The notes: generated by a model not told the origin, from the sequence alone. A stretch of 64,000 bases of DNA from Callorhinus ursinus (GCF_003265705.1 NW_020313285.1:19740711-19804710); one strand, 5' to 3'; counted from the first letter of the stretch, positions 1-12,910 are shown. Translations and numbers: made by a program.

Positions 1-529
1 TTGGCAGAATTACCAGTAATGGGTCTCCTCTGCTCCTGGGGGCAGACCTGCCTCCTTTACAACTTGGGCACTTTGACCCAGGAAGGGGAGGAGGAAGGGT
101 GAGCCGTGCATTTCTGTACTGGGCGAGGTGAGGCACAGCCAGCCTGGACGCCAAGGGAGCTGTTTCCTGGAAGAATGCCTTCCTTAGAAACACCTGGGAC
201 ACTTGGAAGCAAACGAATTGATTCCATCCTCTGTCCGGTCCTCCTCCACCCCTCCCTTCCCTGCAGAGGGTGCTGGAATGGTAACTAACTCGGCAAGCCA
301 AGGCCTGAACCACAAGGGATCCTGAGGCTAGGCAAGAAGCCTCTGGAGCTTGGAGGAAGGATGGGAGGCAGTCAAGGAATGGGCAGACCCAAGAAGGGCC
401 CCAGAGCTGGATGTGCAGGGGAAGCCAGTTTTAGGGACCTGAGCAGCCCCCATCAGCAGCTGCTAAAGCTGCCAAGACACTCACCGTATGCCTGATACCG
501 TGTGTGCATCATTCACTTAACACCCACCA

Positions 530-720
530 TAGTACTGTGAGGTCCGTATGGCTGCTAGCCCTGTTCATTTACCCAAAATGCTACGTATGCACCTGCTATG
601 TTCCAGACACAGAGCTAGGAGCTAGGGACGTAGCACTGAACAAGAGTCTACATCCTACCCCTCCTGTAATGTTCTTTCCAGCAGACAGGAATTGGGCCGC
701 TCCAAATGTGGTGGTGGGGA
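530..720 (-). repeat. L2-type LINE fragment (ancient)
   Basis: Resembles the reverse orientation of the L2 3' region: a 'cctgctatgttccagacac' type stretch, then a 'gctagggacgtagcactgaac' type stretch, as in the common 'ctgtgccaggcac...ggatacagcagtgaacaa' consensus. Heavily diverged; boundaries approximate. Confidence 0.5.
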
Positions 721-1267
721 GGGAGCAGGACAGCCTGGGGGTCAGAAAGGGCTTTGAGGCAGGCAGTAGGAGGGTAGAGGGATCGGTGCAGATCAGGGCT
801 GTGCACCTGGTCAGGGCCTCACTGAGGGTCATCCCTGCCTGCTCACCAGGGCGGCGAGAGCCCGAGGTGTAGCCCTCTGCGGCTTGAGGTTGTCAGCTCA
901 TTGTTGTGCCAGAAGGAAACCCGTTCTCTTTAGTCGATCCCTTGAGGCAGCGACAGAAAGTGAACATGTGTTTACTCTGTCCTTTTCAGTGTGCCAGGAA
1001 ACTGGCCTTGTGTGAACCCTGGGAAGGCTCTCAATAAGAAGCCAAGGGAGGTTCCTGCAGGCCGATGTTTCTCAGCCCTGCTAAGTTCCAGGTCACTAGC
1101 CCTGGGCCTGGGGGCTTAGCAGGCAGTACAGAGACAAACACAGTTTACCTGAGCAAGTGCAGGGAGGGTAAAAACCAAGATCGGAGGGTCTGTCTGAGCC
1201 GTGCTCCTCAAGCCTCTGATCTGGGCCAAGCCAGGTCCCAGCGGGGTGGGGTGGGGGGGCAGAGTAG

Positions 1268-1470
1268 CCAGTATTTACTGAGCCCTTATCCTGCGCCAGG
1301 CCCTAGGCTAAGAGCTCTGCAAGTGTTTTCTCTTTCCAGCAACCCAGTTCCTAGAGGTTAAAATAGGGGAGCCTGAGGCATCAGCAGCTTCTGTATCTGG
1401 CCTTGGGTCACTCCCCTAGTAGGAGGTGGAGCTAGGATGCAGCCCCCAGGCATTCTGACTCAGGGCCCAC
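1268..1470 (-). repeat. MIR SINE (ancient)
   Basis: Reads as the reverse complement of MIR: 'tttactgagccctta', 'gccaggccctaggct', an 'ggggagcctgaggca' core, then a 'ggagctaggatgcagccc' tail equivalent to the MIR head. Diverged, no target-site duplication visible. Confidence 0.75.
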
Positions 1471-2989
1471 TGAAGCTCTGTTGCTGTTTCTCCCCTGGGA
1501 ATTTGTGGAAGCTGCGAAGACAGCAGCGTTGCTAACACCTGGGCCTTTGCACAGACTCATCACAAATCCAGCTTCAAACTTAAGGCTGGGAGCATGTCTC
1601 CAAAATAACATTGTTCAAATAATGGGCACAGCTCATGGATTCCCAGGGATGGGTCTGAATTCTGTGGCTTTGGGCAGCCCCTCTCTGCCTGGCCCGCCAT
1701 TCCTCACCTCCCACCCCAGCTGGTTGCGGGACGGTCTTTGGTGGCTGGGCAGGATCACTACTGGGGCTGGAGCAGAGGCAGTGCTTTCTGCCAGGAATCT
1801 CACCAGGAAGGGAGGAAGGATGCGGCTTCCTTCTCCTTGTCCCTCAGACACCCCCTAGGCCAGAGATGGAAGGCTCAAAGACCCACTGGGACCAGGGAGG
1901 TAACATAAGCGAGCAGAGGTGCCTGGAAAAGGTACCCTCTTCCGTTTATCTTGACACCCACAGCCCTGCTAACCCACATTTCATTTTTCCTCTTTTGATC
2001 GAAACATGGACACAGAACGTCTTTTGCTTTCCCTATCACTCTGCTGTTAAAAAAGCAGCAGCTCCGGCCCGTGTCTGCTCTGGTGCTGGGGAGTAGTAGG
2101 GAGTAGTGGGGACTGTGGCAAGCCCACATCCTGTCCGAGGGGGTGCCTTCGACTCCGTTCCAGCTCATGTTTGCCACGTGGCCGGGATTGGAAACTGTCA
2201 GATAATTTAATTAAGAACAAAAGCAGACACAAACACCACACCGTGAAGCCCAAAGCAGTGCGTGGGGTGGGTAGTGTGGGGCTGGTCCTGGCTGTGAGCT
2301 TGTGGTCTCGGTCCTGGGTCAGGCCCCCTCTGCGGGGTGACTGTGCTGAGATGGGCATTTCCAGGCAGCCTCGGGCCAGGCATGGGGGATTGTCCATGGT
2401 TTGTGGCCTTACCCCAGAATGGCCCGACCACTTCCTGGGTGGAGGTGATGGGCTGTGAGGCACTGCCCCCGTATACTGTGCTGCGGGCTGGAGGCCTCTG
2501 GCATCTTCCTTTGGGACGTGTGACAGGGAGAATGGAGGCCACATCGAGGTAAGAGGTGAGCTTACCTGAAGGCTCACAAATATAAAGCCACTGAGCTCAT
2601 CCGCACAATCTATTAGTGGTGACCAGTCTTTGAAAATGTACACAAGCTAGAACATTCAATGTGGAGGGAGAAAATGTCCATCCACCCAAATCCAGTCACT
2701 GTTAATACATTAATGTGTTTCCTTTTCCTTTTATAAATACATAGATTAAATATGTTAAGAAGTTGTACTCAGTTTCATATCCTCTTTTTAACTCAGTTTT
2801 ATAACACACATCTTCCATGTTATGAAAATGGCATTTAAAATTATTAGCAATAGACGACTAATATTTAAAAATAGACGTGCGGTATTCCATCACCGTGCCC
2901 GTGTGTGCACACACGTATTGAGAGGGATGATACAGTGTGGCAAAAATTCAGTTTCTCCGAGTTAGGCTACCTGCTTCTAGTCCTCCCTC

Positions 2990-3180
2990 CACCACAACCC
3001 GGGAACTCTAGATAATTTGTCCCATGTCACCAAGCCTCCGTTGACTCATCAGCAAAGCTGCCATCATCACAGTAGCTACCTCATAACTGGGAGTGAGCGG
3101 GATGACAGACTGCACGTGACAGTCTGAGCATCATGCCTGGCACCCCGAACACCTAAAATAAATGTTCACTGTACTACTAC
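2990..3180 (+). repeat. MIR SINE fragment
   Basis: Forward MIR layout: a 'gtcaccaagcctccgttgactcatc' analogue of the 'ccttagtttcctcatctgt' core, then 'tagctacctcat', 'catgcctggcacc' and 'aaataaatgttcactg'. Ancient and diverged. Confidence 0.65.
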
Positions 3181-6100
3181 ACTTAGGCCGCCACCTTCCT
3201 AGTGATGGACATGGACGTTGTTGCTGGTTCGTCCTCTTTTAAACATGGTGATGTGATCGGGAAATCTGTCCGTATGGAGTTGCCTTTCTTGTAGGGTTAT
3301 TCCCCTAAATGTGTGGGCTCTTTGCTTCATGAATGAGTCAAAGGGTCTGGTCATTTTTAAGATTCTTGGCACATACTATGAAATTGTTATACAGAAGTGT
3401 TTTGTTTTTTTTTTTTTAACCACATTCCATCAGCAGTTGCTGAAGTTGGGAGGGAAGTTCCATGTGGCCCCGACTGGGGTTGCATACTAAACAGCAGTTA
3501 GCCCTCATGAAAACTGTTGCAACTTCATGGAGGTTTGCTCCTGGTGCCCCTGCTTGGCAGCAAAGAGAGGCTGGCCTGGGTTCAGTTGGCTGTGGCCTGC
3601 ACTATAAGGCACCGGTGGAGAAACCCTCCCTCTGGAAGTCATCCTCGCCCTTTGTGTGGGCATGAGCCTCCCTGGGTGCCCCGCTGGGCCCGAACTGGAA
3701 TTCAGGGCTGTGGTCCCAGAAGCCAGCAGTCCCTCCACTGTCCAGGCCAAGTCACATCCTGGAGGCCGATGGCCAGTGACACTCACTTCTCCCCAGTCTG
3801 GGAGCTTTCTGGTCTGTGTTTTCATCAAGAGCCTCATTAATGTGCAAATCGCAAAGGCCTCAATGCCCTGGGAGGGCAGAGTTTGGGGACTGGAGGAGAA
3901 CTCGGCATTAACTCTGTGCCGACCGACCATCCTATGATTGCACCAGGCCCAGTGGGAGGCAGAGCGCTGAGTGTGACACCTGTTGGGACTCACTCTCTGG
4001 CTCCCTCCTTCACAAGCCTTTGCCGAGCTTTTGCTCGGAGCCGAGCAGAGTAGATAAATCAGAGGTATCAGGCACACAGCCCCTGCCTTCAGGGAGTGCA
4101 CAGTCTGGTGGGGAATCAGACGTGTAGCAGAATAAGAAGGGCCCGTGGAAGGCTCTGGAACCTCAGAGTCTGGCTCTGCAGGTCAGGAAGGCTCCAGAGA
4201 GGAAGCGGCCATTGGTGGGGTGTTGGAATACTGGCTGGGCTTTGGAGATGGGCACGTGGGACTGGAGAGATGTTTCAGACTGAGGCGCACTGTAGGCACA
4301 GGGTCGGAGTTCTGACTACAGTGCGGGGAGGGGAAGGTGCAGGGGGAGTTGTGAAGAGCTTGGATTTCTTAGCTGAGGGTGGGCTTAGGTGCCCTTCAGC
4401 AGACAGTGGGGCATCTTGGGCAGCAGAATGACCCGAGCAGAGCTGTGCGGGAGGAAGGTGGTTCCTTCAGGAGCTGTAGAAGGGGTGGGGAAAGTAGAGG
4501 TGATGGGTTGATTTTGGGGGTGCTGCCGCAGACCAGGTGAGAAATGGGAGCAGGGGGCCCAGGGCCTTGGGCTTTGGGAATGGAGGGGGGTGGCTGATGG
4601 GAGGTATCTGTGGTGGATAATCGGGCCAAGCACGAGAGAGGGCAGTGTCTGAAATGACCCAGGACTGCGCAGTTGGGTGACTGTGAGGGAGAAGTCCCTC
4701 CCCGCCCCCCCCCCCAGGGAATGAAATGACAGGCGAAGTGTGTGAGGCAACACTTGGTGTGTGGGGCACATGATCCATACACACTTACTGTCAGTGCGGC
4801 TGTTTTGGAGCCTGGCAGGAGAGCAGGCTTTAGTGAGAACATGCCAAGTCTGGCTCGGTTCGTGTGCGAGGTGCCGCCGCTGGAATGTCAGGGCTGGAGG
4901 AGGAGTCCGGGGTGTGACAGAGAAGGGACGGCTGAGGCCATGAATGGGGTGCACATGCCGCGGTGAGCTGCAGAAAGGAAGAAGTGGAGATGAAGGGGAA
5001 GACTCAGTGAAGGAGCTCAGGGAGGAGCTCCCGCAGCATCAGTGGCTGTCGTCCTGGCTGAGCCCGTGCCACGTGCGCTGTGCTAATGCACGCCTGCCGT
5101 TGCTGTGTTAAAGAGGGGCCGTCATTCTCTTTCTCTTCCAGACGGGCAACCTGAGGCTCAGGTTGGGTGATGGGTCCGTGCTCCCTCAGGTGTGACTCAC
5201 TGCAACCGGGCATGGCCCCGGGCAGTCCGTCTCCACTGCCCCCGCAGGCAGAGTCCTGGGAAACCCTTGTCACCAAAGTAGGCAAAAGGGAATCAAGAGG
5301 GGAGAGTGAATGGCTGAAGTGGGAGGTGACACTAGGGACAGAGACCAAGGCCTGGGGCAGGAAAAACCTTTCGTTTCTGGGCCAGGAGAGGGGAACAAAA
5401 CAGACAATTCAGAGAAAATGTTGAGGGCAAGAGGAAGGAGGTTGGCAGAGCCCTTCTCACAAGGCCTGGCTCTACCATGTTCAAGATGACCTGAACAGAA
5501 TGGAGCGGACAGAGTGTGGCCAGGATTTGAGGAGGAGAAGGTCCTAATTTCTGAGCATGCCTAGGCGAGATAAATAGGGCTGGAATGGTAAGATCAGAGA
5601 GGGCCACATGAGGGGTGGACCTGGGTGGACAAGGTCATCAGGCACACGCCAGAACACAAAGCCCGTCTAAGCCCAAGGATCTACATGATGACAAAATGGG
5701 GTGAAACCATGTCTCTGATTTTTCTGAATCTCTGGCAATGTCTGGCTGGGAAGGTCGCCCGCTGTGCCTCAGAGGCCCTGACCACCTCGGTTTGTCTCTT
5801 TGGCAACATAGTTTTATTGCTACCATAAAGATGTGTGGCTGCCAAGAAAAACACTCTTCTTCGGGCAGGTTGGCCTTGGGGAGGAGCAGACTTCTGATAC
5901 AGCAGATTTTTCAAGACTTTCCCATTGCAGGACAAGAATAACCGATGCTAAGCTCCCTGAGTGTTGCTCCATTTAACTCCTGAAGAAGAGAGTCTGTGTG
6001 GGAGGACAGGAGGAATCCTTGGAGCATGGCAAGGGACTGGAGACAAGCCAGAACCATGCAGCCTGAACCTTCTTGTCAAGTAGGCTGTGGGCTGCCAATA

Positions 6101-6514
6101 GGAAGTGAGGGCTGGAGCCATAGCAGCCCAAAAGTGAAGGGAGGAAATTTGTGAAGAGGCCAGGCATTGAGCCATGTAGTTCAAGAGGAGTCCTTGAATT
6201 CTGGATGGTTTGGCTGAATCTTTCCCAAACTGTGGTCCCACACAGCTAGCAGAGATGAATGATGGTGCATACAGTGTAACACACCGTTGTGAGGTTACGT
6301 ACGTGGGTGACACGTCCATTTGGTCTTTAAATCAACGGATGAGGGCAGGTGTTGTCCTGATTTGGGGACTCAGCGCTGGTGTTGGTAGTTGTTGGCCCTG
6401 TGTGGGCATCCACAGCCTTCCACAGTAGGTTTGGCTGCAGGTGGTTCCAGCACTTCCGGAATCTGGAGTCATATCAGAATAGGGGTAATAAAAATAGGAA
6501 TGACGGTTTGCCTC

Positions 6515-6735
6515 AAGTAAAGTACATTTGCCAACATTGTCACTCAATTTTCACAAAAGCCCAAAGAGGTGCCAGGCTATTTATTCTTCCCCTTTTGTAA
6601 GTGGTGGAGGAAACCGAGGGCCAGTGTGGTGGAGTCTCTTGCACCAGGTCGAACAGTAAATAGCAAATGAGCAGCAAAGCGAACCCCAGCTGCTTCTAAT
6701 CCAGAGCTCTTTCTACTAAGCCATCTGCCTATGAT
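6515..6735 (-). repeat. MIR SINE fragment
   Basis: Reverse MIR: 'tttcacaaaagccc', 'gtggaggaaaccgagg', 'cagctgcttctaatccagagctc' and 'ttctactaagcc' follow the order of the reverse-complement consensus. Confidence 0.6.
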
Positions 6736-8215
6736 GATCCCTTCAGATCATAAGGAAACTGCTAGATTCTTTGGAAGTAGGAACTGGGCAAGAGCTTCCT
6801 GGTTGGTAATTTTCTGAGGAGGTAAACTGAGAGCAGTTTGACCAGCCTGCTCAAACCCAAATCACAGAGCTTCCGTGGCATTTTGGAATAGCGCGGTAGC
6901 TGGGACCATGATTTAGGAGTTGCTTTTAGTATCTGCAGCCTCTGGCACAAGGACCAGATAGGACCAGGCCTGGAAGAATACCAGGCACAGGAGGGAACGT
7001 TTGGGAGGCCCAAGTCCTGAGAGCTCCCCAGTCAGATGCTCAAGTATTTATTGAATGGATGTTGAGGCACATATGGGACATGGTGTCAGGCACAGGGTCC
7101 CAGGACTCTGGGAAAAGCCACAGTGTGTTACTCATGTCATCAAGAAACTCACTGCATGGGTTAGGGTAAAACAACATGATCAGAAAACAATAGCATCCAG
7201 AACAGACCTTATAAAAGGGGTAGAGCCTCTGGAATGGGCTGGTCGGGGGGCGGGGTTCCCAGCTTTTCCTAAGAAAACCTTTTAAATATGTTAAATGGGG
7301 CCCAACCCATATAATAGCAGCTGGACATTAAGTGTGGATTCAGAAACCACATATGGTAAGTTACTATGGATAATTAGTATATTTAAGTAAATTTTTGTTG
7401 TGTTCCCCACAATAGCACCTACACATAGGAGAAAAATGGTCACACATGTATGTGAGATACTTTAGGAGTCCTGTGAATCTGTAATGCCTACCAATTTGTG
7501 GGTCCCTTGAAATAAGTCCATGCTCCCAACTTCGATTTGAGAGTCCAATGGCCTAGAAGTATTTGAGCACAGAAAACATGGTAACCCTGCACATCACTGA
7601 CTGGGGATCTGCAGGACCTCATCTGTGGATGGCTTAGTTCTTAAGGATTTTCTGTAGAAAGTGACCTGTTGAGAAGTAATGCTGTGTTTTCATTCCACGT
7701 CTGACTATACATACACAGGAGAAGTCTCGTGGCACCTTCCCTTCTAAAAAGTGGCCAGGCCTTTGTGTTTCTGAAGGCCGGCCCCCTCTCAGTGCAGTGG
7801 ATCAGTGACCAGCCATTGTGTTTCGGCTGACTTTCCTGTTTCCACAGTTATGGCCCATTGAAGAAATTGAACAGCAATACCTGAGAAAGGAAAGAGATGA
7901 AACTTCTCCATGTTTGTATCTGGGAAGGGCCCGACCATATGCTGTGGCTATACCCCTGGATTCTGAGAGGCAAATCTGTGGGGACCCAGCCTGCATCTAG
8001 GCTGGTTCAGCCCCTCTGAAGTGGAAGAACTCCCAAGAGGTGGCTGTGTGGGTACCTGTTGGGATTGGCCAAACCTGGAAACTCCTACGCCCTTCAGAGG
8101 CACCTGCCTCCAGAGGGACCTCCTGGCCCAGGCAGGGGTCAGTGAGCGAGATACCTTCCCCTGGTGCAGAGCAGTGAGGTCAAACAGCCACACCCCGTAG
8201 TCTAAGGAATGATGG

Positions 8216-8263
8216 TCCCCAGCTCCTGTGCCTCCTGCCTCCCAGCAGCAGGGACCAGGTAGG
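8216..8263 (+). repeat. Copy 1 of a ~45-bp near-identical direct repeat
   Basis: A stretch beginning 'tccccagctcctgtgcctcc' is repeated at 27975-28022 with two substitutions by eye, in the same orientation, 19.8 kb apart. Flanks show no obvious similarity. I do not recognise it as a known transposon end; an uncharacterised dispersed repeat is possible. Confidence 0.8.
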
Positions 8264-8957
8264 CCAGCTGGTCGAGGTGAGGGAGCTTGGAGGAGAGGGG
8301 TTTTTTAGAACTGTATAGGCTCTCCTCTGCTCCTGGATGAAGATTAGGAGCTGGGTAGGGGCCAATTTCATTGACTCTGAGCATCCTGCCTGTCTTGATA
8401 TAGGGGGCTTGAATTGGTCCTAGCTGAATTTGGGAAAACAAAACCACATGCATCCTGAGTGTTTCAGGTTTTTAATCCATACATATCATAGTAAAAGGTA
8501 TAGGGCCTTCATTTAGAGTATAGAAAAAAGTGGTGTCAATAGCAAAGCCTCATGATAAAAAATGATCAAAATTTGATTCATAATTTAATCTTCATTTTAG
8601 AATGAAAAATTCTAATTAGAGAAACTAAATTCATTTTGTGCCAGAAGAAAATATGCCCTATATGAATCCCTTTACATGCACGTGTATACCTCTAAGCCAA
8701 GCCCTGAAGGTTCAGGAACAATAGGCTGAGAGCTGGTGGTTCAGTGTGAGCAGAGTACTCACCCAGCACCTCACCCCCTTCCTTGGGTTCCTTGCACAAA
8801 CATGCAGATCCATGGATTTCAGTTGGATGGGAGTTGTGCCTATATCTAAAAGCTGCTTGCCGGCAACCTCCCAAGTCCATTTTTAAAGGTCACCAAAGTT
8901 TGTTTTAAGCAGCTAGAGTTACCAAGAACTCTGATTCAGCTCTTCTCTAAGTGGAGC

Positions 8958-9180
8958 TGCCAAGCCACGCCTCCCCAGGTCCTGTCTCCCATACCCCGCC
9001 TCCCCCCCCCCCCCCCCCCCGCCCCCACATTTCCTAAGCGGTACCTCCCTGGGCCATGCCTCCTAAGCCGTGCATCCCCAGGGCCACGCCTCTCAAGCCA
9101 CGCCTCCCCAGGCCCCGTTTCCCAAGCCCTGAACCCTGGGCCGCACCTCCTGGGCTACACCTCCCAAGCCGCGCCTCTGG
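8958..9180. repeat. GC-rich degenerate minisatellite with poly-C tract
   Basis: Variants of a 'ccaagccacgcctccccagg' unit recur about eight times with irregular spacing (for example near 8962, 9052, 9081, 9096 and 9164), interrupted by a run of about 18 C at roughly 9003-9020. Repeat units give fake Gly/Arg/Leu-rich frames on the minus strand and Pro/Arg-rich frames on the plus strand. Length is probably unstable and the C run may be mis-assembled. Confidence 0.75.
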
Positions 9181-9852
9181 CCTCCAGGACCCAGCCTCGG
9201 AGCATCTCTTGGTTGGAGCAACTGATAAAGAGTTGCCGCTGTTTTCTGCTTTGTGGTCCCATATGAATCGCCCGGGGCCACTGTTGCTAATGCAGATGGG
9301 CCGGTGACAACCATCGACCAGTTGAAAGATTTGCTTCTCATTGAGTGACACATCACTGATGTCACAGAGTTCTTATACCTTGAAAGGCAAGCAGGAGAGC
9401 GTAGGTAGGCTTGGAATCTTCACTGTGTCTTAGTGGGCTGTGACCAAAACAGGTTGCTTCAAGTATAAGACGTCATTTTCTCAGTAGGTTGTGGTGACCC
9501 AGGTGCGTGCAGTTGTCAGAACTCATCAACTGTACACCTACAAGCTATACATCTTATTGAATGTAAATTATATCTAAATTAAAAAGGAAACTAATAAAAA
9601 CTAGGATAGGAGGCCAGAGAAGAAGACCAGGGGCTCCTGAGAGTCATTAGTCCTCATGGGAGGAGAGGTGAGAACAGGGAGGAAGTCCAGCCAAGAATGC
9701 ATCATCTCAATGTGATAACAAGGAAACATCAAACAAACCCCAACGAGAAAGGTTTTATTCATAAGAAGGGAGGCAGCATACTCATAAAAAATGTTGGTGT
9801 CATTAAAAACAAACAAACAAGCTGTAGAAATGCTCTAGATTAAAGGAAGCTA

Positions 9853-9958
9853 GGGGCACCTGGCTGGCTCAGTCGGTGGAATGTGTGACTCTCGATCCTG
9901 GAGTCGTGAGTTCTAGCCCCACATCGGGTATAGAGCTTACTAAAAACAAAAATAAATG
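9853..9958 (+). mobile_element. CAN-SINE (short, diverged)
   Basis: Opens with 'ggggcacctggctggctcag' and continues through 'gatcctggagtcgtgagttc' and 'agccccacatcgggtatag' to an A-rich tail. It lacks the CT-rich stretch of younger copies, consistent with an older, shorter Carnivora tRNA-Lys SINE. Confidence 0.85.
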
Positions 9959-10033
9959 AAGCTGAAGAATTGTGACAACTAAATGCAGTAACTGGCTAGA
10001 CTTGATCCTGCACTACTGAGGGGAGGAATGCCA

Positions 10034-10072
10034 TACAGGTCAGTATGAGATCGTACAGGTCAGTATGAGATC
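10034..10072 (+). repeat. 19-bp perfect tandem pair
   Basis: The unit 'tacaggtcagtatgagatc' occurs at 10034-10052 and again at 10054-10072, directly before a CAN-SINE that has lost its first few bases. Possibly a small duplication made during or after insertion. Confidence 0.9.
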
Positions 10073-10074
10073 AA

Positions 10075-10262
10075 GTGGGTGGCTCAGTCGGTTAGGCATC
10101 TGTCTTCGGCTCAGGTCATGATCCCAGGGTCCTGGGATCGAGCCCCACATCGGGCTCCCTGCTCGGCAGGGAGTCTGCTTCTCCCTCTCCCACTCCCCCT
10201 GCTTGTGTTCCCTCTCTCGCTGTGTCTCTCTCTGTCAAATAAATAAAATCTTTAAAAAAAAT
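10075..10262 (+). mobile_element. CAN-SINE (slightly 5' truncated)
   Basis: Starts within 'gggtggctcagtcggttagg', continues with the tRNA-related part, 'gggctccctgctcggcaggg', a CT-rich stretch ending 'tctctctgtc', and an 'aaataaataaaatcttt' tail. The 'catgatcccagggtcctggg' core is the arctoid-type sequence. Confidence 0.95.
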
Positions 10263-10542
10263 CTATCCTAAGACCTAAGATGTATTAATTCATTAGCAAT
10301 TATAATCACATTCTTATAAAAAAATTTCAATAATTTGAGTATAGACAGTACATTGGATAAAGTTATTGTTAATGTAGATTTTGAAACTGATAACTACTCT
10401 GACAGGTAAGGCAGTATCCCTATTCTTAGGCAGCACTTACTGAAGCATTTAGGAGTAAAGGACCATTTGGTATCTAACCCTAAAATGGTTCAGAGAATAG
10501 TAATATGTATGTACATGTGAAAAAAATATGCATGTGTGTACA

Positions 10543-11475
10543 GAAGAATTTCTTTATTGCTTACCTTGGGAAAAAAGGTAAAAAAAAACAAAAAACACAA
10601 GTTTGGGTCTTGTTGACATGGCCGGTTCAAAGTTTGTCAGATATTTTTCCAACATTGGCACCTCCAAACAAGGAAGATTTTTATCAGATACTTTCCTATC
10701 AGTAACTCCTGAGAGCTACATCATACCCATAGCTGATTCATGAAACCCTTGATTCCAGGTCAGGTCACTGTTACCTGGAGATGAACATAGCCCAGGCAAA
10801 GTTTATGCATTCGGACAGGGGCATCTGTTCAGTGGGAAGGGAGAGAGAGAGCGTGCATACAAACCCTAAAGCAAATGAGGTAAAATGTTAACAATAGGTG
10901 AATCTGGGGAAAGGATATATAAGGGTGTTGTTTGTATAATTTTTCTTTCGCCCTTTTTTTGCAAAGCGGAAATTATTTCCAAATAAGTGTGTGTGTGCAT
11001 GCTTTAACACTGGGGATGAGGGAGCTAGAAGGAGTTCCAGGGGCTTTGTGTCCAGAAGGAACTGGCTGGCAGTTAGATTCATGTCAGTATTCCGGAGGAT
11101 GCCAGTCCCCATGACAATTATATTGCTCTAACAGCCATAAATGGATAATTCTCAAGCAATAAAAACTAGATTGTTTATGTAACAAACCTGAGAGAATATG
11201 AGAGAAGTTCCTTATTGCTTATCCTGGGAAGAAAAGGAAAAAAAAAAAAAAGCACAGGTTTTTTGTTGACAAGGCATTTTGAAGGTTGGGCAAGTATTTT
11301 TTTCAACATCTATACCTCTACACAAGTAAAACATTATCAGGACACTCTCCTTCAATCAGTAACTTCTCAGAGCTACATCATACCAGTAGTTGATTCATGA
11401 AAACCTTGACTCCTGGGTCAGGTCACTGTTATTTGGACATGAGCATGACCCAGGTAGAGTTTAGATGCTGACACA
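10543..11475 (+). repeat. Ancient direct duplication, copies at 10543-10815 and 11203-11475
   Basis: Two ~270-bp segments in the same orientation, offset by about 660 bp, share ordered blocks: 'cttattgctta', an A-rich tract, 'ttgttgaca', 'tttttccaac/tttttcaac', a perfect 'gagctacatcatacc', 'gattcatgaaa', and 'ggtcaggtcactgtta'. I estimate 70-75% identity by eye. The inter-copy DNA is unrelated. I do not recognise either copy as a known repeat. Confidence 0.8.
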
Positions 11476-12483
11476 ATTTTATCTCTTCTGTCTCATCCCA
11501 GAATTTCCTAGGATGACCCTGGCAGCATCATAGTGGATTTGGGAAAGGAAGGGGTGTGCAGTGCTACCTCAGTGGGCTTTCAAAGATCACAGGGTCTGAT
11601 CTTGCTCCGAGCTCAGAGGGCCCTTTGCCCGCAGAAGTGGCCACCGCCCTTACTCCCTTCCTGGGGGGATCTGCTGTGGAAGTGAATGGGACTCAGCCTC
11701 CTGCCCACGCTGTAGTCGGCTGAATGCACATGGCCGTGATTAGTCTCTTCCCCCTACACAAAAAGAAAATACAGGATTCATTTGTTCAAGCACACTTCCC
11801 CAGGCAAAGAGAAAGCTCCCCTTCTATCTCACCTCCTTCTGGGATAAGCGAAAGGACGGGTTGCACTTGACTCTCAAATCTTCAGTTTGGGCTACGGAAT
11901 CATGAAGCTGAATCTTTGCTCCTAACCTTTCATCTGATAAGGATGGGACTATTTGGGGAACTTGGAAATTCAGCTGTTCGGTAATGAAAGTTATTGCTTC
12001 TTTGTCAGCAAAGTGCAAAACCAAAGTGAGATGCCACATACAGGGAACTAAACCCAGGTGGTAAAATAGGTGTGTGTCACAGGCAAGCTTCGTTCTATTT
12101 CTTTCCTAGTCATATCACGTTCGTTCTTCCAGAACAGAATGTTGAGAACAAGAGCCCACGATATCTGCCCTGGGACTGGGAGGCCTCTCTGGTCATGAGT
12201 CAAAGGTGAGCTAAAGGGTCCGTAGCAGGGGAGATGAACATCAGAGGAGGAGACAGAGGAGCCTGGAGGAAGGATTAAAAGGAAGAGACAGAGTCATTGC
12301 TTGCTGGCCAAGGCTGGAGGCTCAGAACATATGGCGCTCCAGCCCATGTATCCTCCTGATTCACGCTGGTCACCTCAGCCTCAGTAATAACCTGTGGATA
12401 ACTTCTCCCCCTCCAGCCTTCCCAGTACCGTGCTGAGCGATTTATAGGTATTACTTTATGTATACTCACCTGTTCTCTTCTTT

Positions 12484-12910
12484 TTCCTTTAAAATTTTTT
12501 CAGCTTTATTGAGATATGATTGACATATAACACTGTGTAAGTTTAAGGTATACAACTCGATTATTTAATATGCATGTGTATCGTGAGGCAGTTACCAAGG
12601 TAAGGTTAGTTGACACATTCGTCATAGCCTATAGTTACTGTGTGTGTGTAGAAAACTTTTAAGATCTACTTTCTTTTTTTTTTTTTTTTTTAAGATTTTG
12701 TTTATTTGACAGATAGAGACATAGCAAGAGAGGGAACACAAGCAGGCGGAGCGGGAGAAACAGGCCTCCCGCTGAGCAGGGAGCCTGATGCGGGGCTCGA
12801 TCCCAGGACCCTAGGACCATGACCTGAGCCAGAGGCAGATGCTTAACCAACTGGGCCACCCAGGCGCCCCTAAGATCTACTTTCTTAGCAACTTTGTATA
12901 CAATAAATAG
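12484..12910. repeat. L1M-type LINE fragment split by a SINE
   Basis: Contains the familiar 'agctttattgagatatgatt', 'gacatataacactgtgtaag', 'aaggttagttgacacat' and 'tcttagcaactttgtataca' blocks of mammalian L1M elements. The CAN-SINE at 12676-12870 sits inside it, and joining across the SINE and one target-site copy restores a continuous L1 segment. Confidence 0.75.
12676..12870 (-). mobile_element. CAN-SINE with 16-bp target-site duplication
   Basis: Begins with a T-run and 'taagattttgtttatttgac' and ends 'gggccacccaggcgcccc', the reverse complement of the SINE head. Flanked by perfect 'taagatctactttctt' copies at 12660-12675 and 12871-12886. Confidence 0.97.

Noticed and set aside
2047..2643. 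198-residue minus-strand frame, overlapped by others on both strands
   Set aside because: GC-rich intronic sequence with no recognisable domain; frames on both strands are equally long, as expected by chance.
3505..4101. 198-residue minus-strand frame
   Set aside because: No domain, overlaps plus-strand frames of similar quality, and ends in an L2-like remnant.
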